Below, piece after piece: positions 9,291-18,366 of a stretch of DNA of 64,000 nt. Below the pieces are notes generated by a model, which saw only the letters and a list, made by a program, of their open reading frames with translations, had not been told where the DNA came from and made no database searches. Numbering within the stretch: the first letter of the stretch is position 1; the number at the start of each line of letters is the position of its first letter. The stretch is from Trinickia dinghuensis (GTDB lineage: Bacteria; Pseudomonadota; Gammaproteobacteria; Burkholderiales; Burkholderiaceae): NCBI RefSeq assembly GCF_003367175.1, contig NZ_QRGA01000006.1:124001-188000 (forward strand). The letters are read 5' to 3'. Both the position numbers and the translations under genes were made by a program.

Positions 9291-10574
9291 GTGAACAATT
9301 CCGATCTTCAAGCCCGCAAGAACGCCGCCACGCCGCGCGGCGTCGGCGTGATGTGCGACTTCTACGCGGCGCGCGCAGAGAACGCGGAGCTATGGGACGT
9401 CGAGGGCCGACGCTTCATCGATTTCGCCGCCGGCATCGCCGTCTTGAACACGGGCCATCGTCATCCGCGCATCGTCGCCGCGATTCGCGATCAGTTGGAG
9501 CGCTTCACGCACACGGCCTACCAGGTCGTGCCGTACGCTTCCTACGTCGAACTGGCCGAGAAGATCAACGCCCGCGCGCCCGGCGCGCATCCGAAGAAGA
9601 CAGCCTTCTTCACCACGGGCGCCGAGGCCGTCGAAAACGCCGTCAAGATCGCGCGCGCCGCAACGGGCCGCCCGGGTGTCATCGCCTTCGCCGGCGGCTT
9701 CCACGGGCGCACGCTGATGGGCATGGCGCTCACGGGCAAAGTGGCGCCGTACAAGGCCGGCTTCGGCCCGTTCCCGTCCGACGTCTATCACGCGCCGTTT
9801 CCGAACCGCGTTCACGGCGTCACGGCGGCCGATTCGCTGCATGCCGTCGAAACGCTGCTGAAGGCGGACATCGAGCCGGCCCGCGTGGCCGCGATCATCT
9901 TCGAGCCGGTGCAAGGCGAAGGCGGTTTCAACGCTGCCCCTCCCGAGTTCGTGCGCGGCCTGCGCCGCATCTGCGACGAACACGGCATCGTCCTGATCGC
10001 CGACGAAGTTCAGACCGGCTTCGCCCGCACCGGCAAGCTTTTTGCGATGGAGCACTACGACGTCACGGCCGATCTGATCACGATGGCGAAGAGCCTGGCC
10101 GGCGGCATGCCGCTGTCGGGCGTCGTGGGCCGGGCCGATCTGATGGATGCGGCCGCGCCGGGCGGGCTCGGCGGCACCTATGCGGGCAACCCGCTCGCGC
10201 TGGCCTCGGCGCTTGCGGTGCTCGACGTCATTGACGAAGAGCGTCTTTGCGAGCGGGCGGTGCAGCTAGGGGACACACTCAAGGCGCGTCTCGAAGCGTT
10301 GCGCGGCGCCATCCCGCAACTGGCCGACATCCGCGGTCCTGGGGCGATGGTCGCGGCTGAGTTTCTCGAAGCGGGCACGCACAAACCCGATGCAGCCTTC
10401 GTCAAACGCGTGCAGGGGCGCGCGCTCGAACGCGGCCTACTGCTGCTCGCCTGCGGCACCTACGGCAACGTCATTCGCTTCCTGTTTCCTCTCACCATCG
10501 AAACGGCGGTGTTCGACGAAGCGCTCGGGGTGCTCGAAGAAGTGTTGAAGGAAAGCGTCGGCGCGTTGGCATAA
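9291..10574 (+). CDS. gabT: 4-aminobutyrate (GABA) aminotransferase
   Basis: A class III PLP aminotransferase of 427 aa. It moves the amino group of GABA to 2-oxoglutarate, giving succinate semialdehyde. Features include FFTTGAEAVENAVKIAR (cofactor phosphate cup), AFAGGFHGRTLM, EPVQGEGGF, IADEVQTGFARTG and the PLP lysine in TMAKSLAGGMPLSGV (near residue 268). The GTG start at 9291 has AGGAGA nine bases upstream; a longer reading from 9183 has an Arg/Lys-rich leader that runs through the promoter repeats. It is followed 81 bp later by gabD on the same strand, the classic GABA shunt pair, and is divergent from the M14 peptidase gene. Confidence 0.93.
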   Translation: MNNSDLQARKNAATPRGVGVMCDFYAARAENAELWDVEGRRFIDFAAGIAVLNTGHRHPRIVAAIRDQLERFTHTAYQVVPYASYVELAEKINARAPGAHPKKTAFFTTGAEAVENAVKIARAATGRPGVIAFAGGFHGRTLMGMALTGKVAPYKAGFGPFPSDVYHAPFPNRVHGVTAADSLHAVETLLKADIEPARVAAIIFEPVQGEGGFNAAPPEFVRGLRRICDEHGIVLIADEVQTGFARTGKLFAMEHYDVTADLITMAKSLAGGMPLSGVVGRADLMDAAAPGGLGGTYAGNPLALASALAVLDVIDEERLCERAVQLGDTLKARLEALRGAIPQLADIRGPGAMVAAEFLEAGTHKPDAAFVKRVQGRALERGLLLLACGTYGNVIRFLFPLTIETAVFDEALGVLEEVLKESVGALA

Positions 10575-10655
10575 GCGAATTTCGTAAGCTGGCTTCCCTA
10601 TGCTGTCCTTTTAAAGCGTCTCTACGCTCTCCCGTTTCAAGCCGTTGGAGTCGAC

Positions 10656-12125
10656 ATGCAAAACCTGGAATCGATCGATCTGAAGGACCCGTCGCTGCTG
10701 CAGACGAAGGCATTTATCGCGGGAAACTGGCAAGACGCCGATAGCGGCGCCACGTTCGAAGTGCGCAATCCAGCCACGGGCGGCGCGCTCGCGCAAGTGC
10801 CGCAGATGGGCGCCGCCGAGACGCGCCGCGCCATCGAGGCGGCGAACGCGGCCTGGGGCGCCTGGCGCGCGCAAACAGCCAAGGCGCGCGGGGCCATCTT
10901 GCGCAAATGGTACGAGCTGATGCTGGCCAACGCCGACGATCTCGCCGCCATCATGACGGCCGAACAAGGCAAGCCGCTCGCCGAAGCCAAGGGCGAGATC
11001 CAGTACGCGGCCTCGTTCCTCGAATGGTTCGGCGAGGAAGGCAAGCGCGTCTACGGCGACACGATTCCGAGCCCGGCGGCCGACAGGCGGCTCGTCGTGG
11101 TCAAGGAGCCGATCGGCGTCTGCGCCGCCATCACCCCGTGGAATTTCCCGGCCGCGATGATCACGCGCAAGGCCGGCCCGGCACTGGCAGCCGGCTGCCC
11201 GATGGTCGTCAAGCCGGCCGAGGCCACGCCGCTGTCGGCATTGGCGCTGGCGCTGCTGGCCGAGCGCGCGGGCGTGCCGGCCGGCATCTTTAGCGTCGTG
11301 ACGGGCGATCCGAAGGCGATCGGCGCCGAGATGACGAGCAACGCGCTGGTGCGCAAGCTCTCGTTCACGGGGTCGACAGGGGTCGGCCGGCTGCTGATGT
11401 CACAGAGCGCGCCGACGATCAAGAAGCTCTCGCTCGAACTCGGCGGCAATGCGCCGTTCATCGTCTTCGACGACGCCGACCTCGATGCGGCCGTCGTCGG
11501 CGCGATCGCATCGAAGTACCGCAACAGCGGCCAAACCTGCGTCTGCGCGAACCGCATCTATGTGCACGAGAAAGTCTACGACGCATTCGCCGAAAAGCTG
11601 CGGGCCGCCGTCGCTCAGCAACTGAAGGTCGGCCGCGGCACCGAACCCGGCGTGACCCTGGGCCCGCTCATCAACGAAGCGGCCTTGCTGAAGGTAGAAG
11701 CGCACATTGCCGATGCGCTTTCCAAGGGCGCGCAAGTCGTGACCGGCGGCAAGCGCCATGCGCTCGGCCACCACTTCTTCGAGCCGACCATCCTGACCGG
11801 CGTCACGTCATCGATGATGGTTGCGAAGGAGGAAACGTTCGGCCCGGTGGCGCCGCTGTTCAAGTTCGGGAGCGACGATGAAGTGGTGCGCATGGCGAAC
11901 GACACCGAATTCGGCCTCGCCGCGTACTTCTACAGCCGCGACATCGGCCGCGTTTGGCGCGTGGCCGAAGCGCTGGAATACGGAATGGTCGGTATAAATA
12001 CAGGCCTGATCTCGAACGAAGTCGCGCCGTTTGGCGGTGTCAAACAATCTGGCCTCGGCCGTGAGGGATCGCACTACGGGATCGACGAATACGTCGTCGT
12101 CAAGTATTTGTGCATGGGCATTTGA
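10656..12125 (+). CDS. gabD: Succinate-semialdehyde dehydrogenase (NADP+)
   Basis: Oxidises succinate semialdehyde, the GabT product, to succinate. At 489 aa it has the full aldehyde dehydrogenase fold: TPWNFPAAMITRKAGPALAAG for cofactor binding, FTGSTGVGRLL, the general-base Glu in LELGGNAPFIVFDDAD (near residue 262) and the catalytic Cys in NSGQTCVCANR (near 296). The second Cys two residues on is the one known from GabD-type enzymes to form a redox-sensitive disulfide. It begins 81 bp after gabT and is probably in the same operon. ATG at 10656 is preceded by a weak purine stretch only. Confidence 0.95.
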   Translation: MQNLESIDLKDPSLLQTKAFIAGNWQDADSGATFEVRNPATGGALAQVPQMGAAETRRAIEAANAAWGAWRAQTAKARGAILRKWYELMLANADDLAAIMTAEQGKPLAEAKGEIQYAASFLEWFGEEGKRVYGDTIPSPAADRRLVVVKEPIGVCAAITPWNFPAAMITRKAGPALAAGCPMVVKPAEATPLSALALALLAERAGVPAGIFSVVTGDPKAIGAEMTSNALVRKLSFTGSTGVGRLLMSQSAPTIKKLSLELGGNAPFIVFDDADLDAAVVGAIASKYRNSGQTCVCANRIYVHEKVYDAFAEKLRAAVAQQLKVGRGTEPGVTLGPLINEAALLKVEAHIADALSKGAQVVTGGKRHALGHHFFEPTILTGVTSSMMVAKEETFGPVAPLFKFGSDDEVVRMANDTEFGLAAYFYSRDIGRVWRVAEALEYGMVGINTGLISNEVAPFGGVKQSGLGREGSHYGIDEYVVVKYLCMGI

Positions 12126-12467
12126 GTCGGATTGGGTCGAATTAAGTCGAATCTCGATTCGACATCGGCGGATTATTTCCAATTTAGCAAATATCGCAAT
12201 TGCGTCATGGACTTTCGAGGATTGATTCTTTGATGGGCGACGCAATGTCAAACCCCTGACCGGGCGGGCGTTGCGGGCCTTTCAAGATGTTGCGTTTCGT
12301 CGTCATCCGGTGTTTCATTAGCGGCGCCACTATTTTGTCGCGGTATGCTGTGCGCCGCGCTGCCGGCCTACGGCAGCCCGGGAAACCACCGGCCGCCTGC
12401 CACGAGCAGCGGCACCCCGATTCGGCCGATGCCGGATCGGGGACGATCGACCACTCGAGGAGTCAAC
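12126..12467. other. 342-bp gap between gabD and the binding-protein gene
   Basis: No gene is supported here. A perfect inverted repeat, GTCGAAT-ctcg-ATTCGAC (12146-12163), lies 20 bp after the gabD stop and could form a short hairpin, but no T-run follows it. The rest is unremarkable and must hold the promoter of the binding-protein gene, which I cannot place with confidence. Confidence 0.4.
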
Positions 12468-13238
12468 GTGAAAAAATTGTTAGCCGCCGTGACCATCGCC
12501 ACGCTCGCCGCATCGGCAGGCGTCGCGCAAGCGAAAGACTGGAAGCAAATTCGTATCGGTGTCGACGCGAGCTACGCCCCCTTCGAATCGAAAGCCGCGG
12601 ACGGCAAGCTCGTCGGCTTCGATATCGACCTCGGGAACGAGATCTGCAAACGCATGCATGCCAAATGCGTGTGGGTCGAAAACGACTTCGACGGCATGAT
12701 CCCCGGTTTGAAGGCCAAGAAGTTCGACGGCGTGCTGTCGTCGATGACGATCACGCCTGAGCGCGAAAAGGCGATCGCCTTCTCCAAGCCGCTCTTCGAC
12801 ACGCCGACTGCGCTTGTCGCGAAGAAGGGTTCCGGCCTGCTGCCCACGGCCGATTCGCTGAAGGGCAAGTCGGTCGGCGTCGAGCAAGGCACGATCCAGG
12901 AAACGTATGCGAAGGACAACTGGGAAAAGGCCGGCGTCAAGGTCGTCCCCTATCAGAACCAAGACCAGGTCTATCAAGACTTGATCTCGGGCCGTCTCGA
13001 CGCAGCGCTGCAAGACAAGGTACAGGCTGACATCGGCTTCCTGAAGCAGCCGCGCGGCGCGCAATTCCAGCAAGTCGGCGATTCGATCGCGAGCGGTTCC
13101 GCCGCCATGGGAATGCGCAAGGAAGATACGGATCTGAAGGCCGATGTCGACAAGGCCATCGACGGCATGATGAAGGACGGCACGTACCAGAAGCTCGAGA
13201 AGAAGTACTTCGACTTCGACGTCGCGCCGAAGAGCTGA
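12468..13238 (+). CDS. Periplasmic amino-acid-binding protein (Lys/Arg/Orn type) of an ABC transporter
   Basis: A 256-aa SBP_bac_3 protein with a clear signal peptide (MKKLLAAVTIATLAASAGVAQA, cleaved before KDW). The mature part opens with IRIGVDASYAPFESKAADGKLVGFDIDLGNEIC, which is the ArgT/HisJ/AotJ pattern for basic amino acids. A 'SSMTITPEREKAIAFSKPLF' hinge segment and a C-terminal GTYQKLEKKYFDFDV follow. GTG at 12468 has GAGGAG ten bases upstream. No permease or ATPase gene lies nearby, so it is an orphan binding protein that must work with a transporter encoded elsewhere. A strong terminator follows. Confidence 0.88.
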   Translation: MKKLLAAVTIATLAASAGVAQAKDWKQIRIGVDASYAPFESKAADGKLVGFDIDLGNEICKRMHAKCVWVENDFDGMIPGLKAKKFDGVLSSMTITPEREKAIAFSKPLFDTPTALVAKKGSGLLPTADSLKGKSVGVEQGTIQETYAKDNWEKAGVKVVPYQNQDQVYQDLISGRLDAALQDKVQADIGFLKQPRGAQFQQVGDSIASGSAAMGMRKEDTDLKADVDKAIDGMMKDGTYQKLEKKYFDFDVAPKS

Positions 13239-13307
13239 AAGCCCACGCCGGGCTGACCGTCCGCTACGGGCGCACCGCAGCCCTGTCGTGAAGCTTCAGC
13301 CGGCTAA

Positions 13308-13338
13308 AAGGCTCCGCGTTCGCAGCGGAGCCTTTTTT
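13308..13338 (+). terminator. Rho-independent terminator
   Basis: A 10-bp perfect stem AAGGCTCCGC / GCGGAGCCTT with a 7-nt loop is followed directly by TTTT, 70 bp after the binding-protein stop. Confidence 0.88.
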
Positions 13339-13442
13339 ATTTTGCGCGTCGCCTCCCGCATGGAACGCCGCGCTCGCGCCGACGTACAATCGAACACCAT
13401 CGACTCGTTGCGCGGCGCGCGGGAACGGCGCCGTGAATCGCC

Positions 13443-14558
13443 ATGCAAAAGAAGATCCATCCGCTGATTTCGCCTTCGCTCGGCACCGAGCGCACGTTGA
13501 CGAGCTTCCATTACGGCCCCGCAGGCGGGCAAAAGGTCTACGTGCAATCGTCGCTGCACGCGGACGAACTGCCGGGCATGCTCGCCGCTTGGGAATTGCG
13601 CCGCAAGCTGGGCGCCCTCGAAGCCGCCGGCAAGCTGCGCGGCGAAATTGTCGTCGTGCCGGTCCCGAATCCGATCGGGCTTAATCAGCACGTGCTCGGC
13701 CAAATGATCGGCCGCTTCGAAGCGAACACGGCGACGAACTTCAACCGCAACTTCTACGACCTCGCCGCGCTCGTGATACCACGCATCGAGAGCCGTTTGA
13801 CGGGCGATGCCAAGGAGAACTTGCGCGCGGTGCGAGAGTCGATGCGCGAAGCGCTCGATGCGCAAACGCCGCGCACGGAACTCGAATCGCAACGCCTCGC
13901 GCTGCAGCGGCTTTCGTACGACGCCGACATCGTGCTCGATCTGCATTGCGATTTCGAAGGCGCGATGCACGTGTACACGAACCCCGAGCTGTGGGCCGAC
14001 GTCGAACCGCTCGCGCGCTACCTCGACGCGAAGGCCTCGCTGCTCGCGCTCAATTCGATCGGCAATCCGTTCGACGAAATTCACAGCTTCTGCTGGTCGG
14101 AGTTGCGCGCGCGTTTCGGCAGCCGCTTCCCGATTCCCAACGGCTCGATTTCGGTGACGGTCGAACTGCGCGGCCAAGCCGACGTGTCGTATGCGCACGC
14201 CGAGCACGACTCGCAAGCGATCGTCGAATACTTGACGCAGCGCGGGCTGATCGAGGGTACGCCGGCTCACATGCCGCCGCTCGCGTTCCCCGCCACGCCG
14301 CTCGCCGGCACCGAACCGCTCGTCGCCCCGATCTCCGGCGTGCTCGTGTTCCGGACACCGGCCGGCATTTGGATCGAGAAAGGCCAGGAAATCGCCGACA
14401 TCGTCGATCCGCTGACCGATCGCGTCGAAACGGTCAGGGCAGGCACGGCCGGCGTCCTATATGCGAGACATCGCACCCGCTTCGCCACGGCCGGCATGGA
14501 AGTGGCGCGCATCGCCGGCGCGACGCCCCTGCGCGGCGGCTCGTTATTGTCCGCCTGA
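13443..14558 (+). CDS. AstE/AspA-family deacylase (succinylglutamate desuccinylase/aspartoacylase family)
   Basis: A 371-aa zinc-dependent amide hydrolase of the M14-like AstE/AspA family. The zinc ligands are His39 and Glu42 in SSLHADELPG and a third histidine in IVLDLHCDFEGAMH near residue 162. A catalytic glutamate is likely in SVTVELRGQADV (near 241). The C-terminus (residues 290-365) resembles a biotinyl/lipoyl-like beta barrel (VAPISGVLVFRTPAGIWIEKGQ), as in many members. True AstE sits in the arginine succinyltransferase operon; here no ast genes are present, so the acyl-amino-acid substrate is open. Its place after a basic-amino-acid binding protein is suggestive only, because a terminator separates them. 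Confidence 0.82.
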   Translation: MQKKIHPLISPSLGTERTLTSFHYGPAGGQKVYVQSSLHADELPGMLAAWELRRKLGALEAAGKLRGEIVVVPVPNPIGLNQHVLGQMIGRFEANTATNFNRNFYDLAALVIPRIESRLTGDAKENLRAVRESMREALDAQTPRTELESQRLALQRLSYDADIVLDLHCDFEGAMHVYTNPELWADVEPLARYLDAKASLLALNSIGNPFDEIHSFCWSELRARFGSRFPIPNGSISVTVELRGQADVSYAHAEHDSQAIVEYLTQRGLIEGTPAHMPPLAFPATPLAGTEPLVAPISGVLVFRTPAGIWIEKGQEIADIVDPLTDRVETVRAGTAGVLYARHRTRFATAGMEVARIAGATPLRGGSLLSA

Positions 14559-14665
14559 CGCATCGGTAGCTGGGCGCCTCGGTACCTGCGCGTTGCAGTA
14601 TGTCGCCGCCTGAGTACCCGGGCGCCTCGCTTTCGCTTCGTTCGCCCTCGTTTCGCATCGCCCGC

Positions 14666-14697
14666 ACGCCCGCTCCACGCGGGCGTTCGTCTTTTTT
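14666..14697 (+). terminator. Rho-independent terminator of the deacylase gene
   Basis: Stem ACGCCCGC / GCGGGCGT with a 5-nt loop is followed by TCGTCTTTTTT, 108 bp after the deacylase stop. Confidence 0.82.
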
Positions 14698-14710
14698 CCG
14701 CCTCTTAAGT

Positions 14711-14786
14711 TTGGCTTAATTCTGGACTGCGACTATGCACCCATACCACCCCTGTTGAGCCGCCGGAGCATCGGCGGCGTCTTTTT
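14711..14786 (+). promoter_or_regulatory. Promoter-like stretch, 7-codon ORF and second terminator hairpin
   Basis: TTGGCT (14711) and TATGCA (14734) with a 17-bp spacer resemble a sigma70 promoter. A tiny ORF, ATG at 14735 (MHPYHPC, stop at 14756-14758), ends exactly where a hairpin begins: GCCGCCG / CGGCGGC (14759-14778), then GTCTTTTTG. The layout could be a short RNA or an attenuator-like leader for the next gene, though the ORF start overlaps the proposed -10 box. Only the hairpin plus T-run is firm. Confidence 0.4.
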
Positions 14787-14841
14787 GTCCCCTACGCGTG
14801 GCTGCCGCACAGCGCGTGCGGTGCCGTAAATGGAAACGGCG

Positions 14842-15096
14842 ATGATCGAAGATACGGTGTTCAAGCATCTGCGCACGATGCTCAAGCGCGAACATGCGCT
14901 ACCGGTCCAAAGCTGCCGCGTCTCGACGCCCGTGCAGCGCCCTTGGGGGCGTACCTACCGGCTGGTCGAGTGGACCATGCATAAGGATTCCCCTTCGTAC
15001 CGCTGCGTCGTCCCGGCCGAGTACACCGATACCGATATCGCGCGCCTCGTTGCATCCCACGTTCCCGGGCGCGTATACGCCGAAGAAGTCTGCTGA
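14842..15096 (+). CDS. Small conserved-type hypothetical protein (84 aa)
   Basis: A short soluble protein starting MIEDTVFKHL, with a basic N-terminal helix and a mixed beta-rich remainder (GRTYRLVEWTMHKDS...YRCVVPAEY). It looks like a real gene by composition and isolation between a terminator and the next gene. It may belong to DUF2866, a small Burkholderia family, but I cannot verify this. An ATG at 14830 would add four residues but lacks a ribosome site; the one at 14842 has GGAAA six bases before it. Function unknown. A four-copy 8-bp repeat follows the stop (15099-15130). Confidence 0.6.
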   Translation: MIEDTVFKHLRTMLKREHALPVQSCRVSTPVQRPWGRTYRLVEWTMHKDSPSYRCVVPAEYTDTDIARLVASHVPGRVYAEEVC

Positions 15097-15098
15097 GC

Positions 15099-15130
15099 GC
15101 CAAGAACCCAAGGACCCAAGCACCCACGCA
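15099..15130. repeat. 8-bp imperfect tandem repeat, 4 copies
   Basis: Units gccaagaa, cccaagga, cccaagca and cccacgca run head to tail, starting two bases after the stop of the 84-aa gene. Confidence 0.6.
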
Positions 15131-15289
15131 GCGCAAACCCGGCACCACGCCGTCGGTTACCCTCACTTCAGGTGCCGAGCAGCATGACCGTCATGCCGCG
15201 ACATCGCGCCCAATGACGCATTGGCGCGATCTCTGCTAGGCTTGCGAATCACCACCGTTATTTCTTTATTTCCTTTCCAACGTTTCTCG

Positions 15290-15682
15290 ATGGACAACAC
15301 CTTCAACGAGCGTGGCGTCATGATCACGCGCAACGGGCTGAGCGCGGGCGGCCAGATTTTTTCGTTGCGCGAGATTCAAAACGCACGCGTCGAGACGATT
15401 CAAAAGAACAGGATCCTGCCACTCTCGCTTTCGCTGTCCGGCCTAGCCGTCGCCATCGGCGGCGGGATTTCGGTCTCCGGCGCGGCGATGACGATCGGCG
15501 TGATGCTGCTCGTCGTCGGCTACCTCGCGTGGACCACCCAGGACATCAAGCACCGGCTCATGGTGCGGACGCAAGGCGGGGATCGCGAAGCATTGATCAG
15601 CCCCGATCTCGAGTTCGTGAAGCGCGTCGAGCAAGCACTCCAGAACTCGCGCGCGTCGCTCACTCCAACGACAGCGGCTTGA
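15290..15682 (+). CDS. Small membrane protein, DUF6232-like
   Basis: A 130-aa protein. It opens with a short PH-like cytoplasmic part (MDNTFNERGVMITRNGLSAG...YSLREI-type pattern), followed by two closely spaced hydrophobic segments near residues 43-60 and 65-82 (LPLSLSLSGLAVAIGGG, AMTIGVMLLVVGYLAW), then a soluble tail. The 'immediate N-terminal NxxGV + two TM' pattern resembles DUF6232 proteins; this family call is from memory and not certain. Function unknown. Its 3' end overlaps the 3' end of the convergent glycogen phosphorylase gene by 23 bp, so there is no room for a separate terminator. Confidence 0.65.
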   Translation: MDNTFNERGVMITRNGLSAGGQIFSLREIQNARVETIQKNRILPLSLSLSGLAVAIGGGISVSGAAMTIGVMLLVVGYLAWTTQDIKHRLMVRTQGGDREALISPDLEFVKRVEQALQNSRASLTPTTAA

Positions 15683-18113
15683 CGCGCCAGATCTTCGTCG
15701 CGTACTCGCCGATGGTCCTGTCCGACGAAAACCGTCCCATCCCGGCCACGTTCTCGATCGCACTCGCCGTCCACGCGCGCGGGTCGCGAAAGCGCGCGTC
15801 GACAAGATTCTGCGCGGCCGCGAACGCGGCGAAATCGGCCAGCACCATGTAGTGGTCGCCCCAATCCACGAGCGTGTGGAAGATGTCCGAAAAACGATGC
15901 GGGTCGCCGTCGGAGAAATAGCCGCTGCGGATTTGGTCGAGTGCCAGCCGCAATTCCGGATCGCGCTCGTAGATCTCGCGCGGCCGATAGCCCGACGCGC
16001 GTAAATCGCTAACGCCGTCGGCCGTGAGCCCGAAGATGAACATGTTCTCCCGCCCTACCGCATCGCATATTTCGATGTTGGCGCCGTCCATCGTGCCGAT
16101 CGTCAACGCGCCGTTCAGCGCGAGCTTCATGTTCCCGGTGCCTGACGCTTCGGTGCCGGCCATCGAAATCTGCTCCGACAAATCGGCGGCCGGGATCATG
16201 AGCTCGGCCACGCTGACGCCGTAGTTCGGCACGAACACGACCTTCAGACGATCACCCACGACCGGATCGTGGTTGACCTTCTCGCTGACGTCGCCGATGA
16301 GCTTGATGATCGTCTTCGCCATTTTGTAGGCCGACGCCGCCTTGCCCGCGAAGATGACGACGCGGGGCACCCAATCGTCGTTCGGCCGGGCGCGAATGCG
16401 GTTGTAGCGGACGATCACGTGCAGCACGTTCAGCAGTTGCCGCTTGTACTCGTGGATCCGCTTCACTTGCAGATCGAACAGCGCATCGGGATGAATCGTA
16501 CAGCCGGTCTCGTGTAGAAAGCGCTGTGCGAGCCGAATCTTGTTGCGCCGCTTCGCCGTACGAAACTCGGACGTGAAGGCCGGATCGTCCTTGAGCGAGC
16601 GCAGCTTCGACAGCTCGAACAAATCCGTGCGCCAGCGCTTGCCGATGTGCTTGTCGATCAGTTTCGACAGCGGCTGATTCGCCTGCGAGAGCCAGCGCCG
16701 CGGCGTGATGCCGTTGGTCACGTTCGTGAATCGTTCGGGGAACACACGCGCGAACTCGCTGAAGAATTCGCGTTCCATCAATTGCGAATGGAGCTGCGAG
16801 ACACCGTTGACCTTTTGGCTAGCGACGATGGCGAGGTGCGCCATGCGTACACGCCGCTGACCGTACTCGTCGACGAGAGAGACACGACGTATCACCTCGA
16901 TATCGTGCCCGAAATGCTCGCTCGCGCTCTTCAGAAAATCGGCATTGATCTCGAAGATGATTTCGAGGTGCCGCGGCAGCAAACGCGCGAGCATGTCGAC
17001 GTCCCAGGTCTCGAGCGCTTCGGGCATCAACGTGTGATTCGTGTACGAAAACACCTGATGCACCATCTTCCAGGCGCGGTCCCAAGGCACATGGTGGATG
17101 TCGACGAGCAAGCGCATGAGTTCGGGGATCGCGAGCACCGGGTGCGTGTCGTTCAGATGGATCGCGACCTTCTCGGTGAAACGCCCGAACGTGCTGTGCG
17201 TGCGCTGATAGCGGCGAATGAGGTCCTGCATCGTCGCGGATACGAAGAAGTACTCCTGACGCAGCCGCAACTCGCGGCCGGCGAGCGTCGAGTCGTCGGG
17301 GTACAGCAGTCTCGACACGTTCTCGGAGTGCTCCTTGGCTTCGACGGCACGGCGATAGTCGCCCTGATTGAACGCCGACAGATCGAGCTCCTCCGTCGCA
17401 CGCGCGGACCACAAACGCAGCGTGTTCGTCGCGCTCGTGCCGAACCCCGGAATCACCGTGTCGAATGCCATCGCATTGACGTGCTCGGTCTCGACCCATT
17501 CGACGTGTCCGTCTCGCGCAATCGTACGTCCGCCGAAGTGAACGATGTACTGCACCTCGGGGCGCGGAAACTCCCACGGATTGCCCGCATGCAGCCAATA
17601 ATCGGGCGTCTCGACCTGCTCTCCCTGAACGATCTGCTGACGGAACATGCCGTAGTCGTATCGAATGCCGTAGCCGAAGCCGGGAATCGCGAGCGTCGCC
17701 ATCGAATCGAGGAAGCAAGCCGCCAGCCGGCCGAGGCCGCCGTTGCCCAGCGCGGCGTCGTGCTCGAGGTCGATCACGGCCTCCATGTCGACGCCGAGAA
17801 GCGCCAGCGCTTCCTTCATCTGATCGTAGATGCCCAGCGCGAGCAAAGCATTCGTGAACGTGCGGCCGATGAGAAATTCCATCGACAAGTAGTAGACGCG
17901 CTTGGCGTCTTGCTCGTACTGCTCGCGCGTGGTTTTCATCCAGCGGGCGACGAGCCGGTCGCGCACGGCGAGCGCCGCGGCGTTGAGCCAATCCTGCGGC
18001 CGAGCCGTGACGGCATCTTTCCCGACGCCGTACATCAACCGGTTGGAGATGGAGCGCTTGAGCGCATCGACGGTACTGTTGAGCTGGTCGAATTCCAGAT
18101 CGACGGCTGTCAT
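15660..18113 (-). CDS. glgP: Glycogen/maltodextrin phosphorylase
   Basis: Phosphorolyses alpha-1,4-glucan chains to glucose 1-phosphate. At 817 aa it matches the family (E. coli GlgP is 815). Conserved parts include YYLSMEFLIGRTF near residue 70, HDAALGNGGLGRLAACFLDS, HLNDTHPVLAIPELMR, TNGITPRRWL, and the PLP region EASGTGNMKLALNGALTIG near residue 655, where the Lys holds PLP. The start at 18113 has AGAGGAGG seven bases upstream; the frame continues upstream as unlikely Arg/Ala-rich sequence. No other glycogen genes are adjacent. It is divergent from a small unknown gene at 18367. Confidence 0.95.
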   Translation of the reverse strand: MTAVDLEFDQLNSTVDALKRSISNRLMYGVGKDAVTARPQDWLNAAALAVRDRLVARWMKTTREQYEQDAKRVYYLSMEFLIGRTFTNALLALGIYDQMKEALALLGVDMEAVIDLEHDAALGNGGLGRLAACFLDSMATLAIPGFGYGIRYDYGMFRQQIVQGEQVETPDYWLHAGNPWEFPRPEVQYIVHFGGRTIARDGHVEWVETEHVNAMAFDTVIPGFGTSATNTLRLWSARATEELDLSAFNQGDYRRAVEAKEHSENVSRLLYPDDSTLAGRELRLRQEYFFVSATMQDLIRRYQRTHSTFGRFTEKVAIHLNDTHPVLAIPELMRLLVDIHHVPWDRAWKMVHQVFSYTNHTLMPEALETWDVDMLARLLPRHLEIIFEINADFLKSASEHFGHDIEVIRRVSLVDEYGQRRVRMAHLAIVASQKVNGVSQLHSQLMEREFFSEFARVFPERFTNVTNGITPRRWLSQANQPLSKLIDKHIGKRWRTDLFELSKLRSLKDDPAFTSEFRTAKRRNKIRLAQRFLHETGCTIHPDALFDLQVKRIHEYKRQLLNVLHVIVRYNRIRARPNDDWVPRVVIFAGKAASAYKMAKTIIKLIGDVSEKVNHDPVVGDRLKVVFVPNYGVSVAELMIPAADLSEQISMAGTEASGTGNMKLALNGALTIGTMDGANIEICDAVGRENMFIFGLTADGVSDLRASGYRPREIYERDPELRLALDQIRSGYFSDGDPHRFSDIFHTLVDWGDHYMVLADFAAFAAAQNLVDARFRDPRAWTASAIENVAGMGRFSSDRTIGEYATKIWRVKPLSLE

Positions 18114-18366
18114 CGAGTTCCTCCTCTGGCAAGCAGCGGCATGTGCCTTGCTGACGCGCGGCCCCAAGACACCTACCGCGGGATTATTCAGATTACGCCA
18201 TTTCGAGCGGACATGAAGTCGGCGTTTCCGAGCACTGGGCACCGCGCTACAACAGCACGCGCCTTGCTCCGCGCGAGTGCGCCGTGCTCGCGCACGCGTG
18301 CGGCGTTGGCGTGCCGACGAGCGCCGGTCTAGTATGAAAGGACCGGCGGCGACCCTCGGAGTCGAT

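Noticed and set aside
12146-12163. Inverted repeat after gabD as a terminator
   Set aside because: The stem is short (7 bp) and has no T-run; kept only as a note in the gap entry.
13443-14558. Calling the deacylase astE of the arginine succinyltransferase pathway
   Set aside because: No astA, astB, astC or astD nearby, and the C-terminal barrel is typical of the wider AspA/AstE group; only a family-level name is justified.
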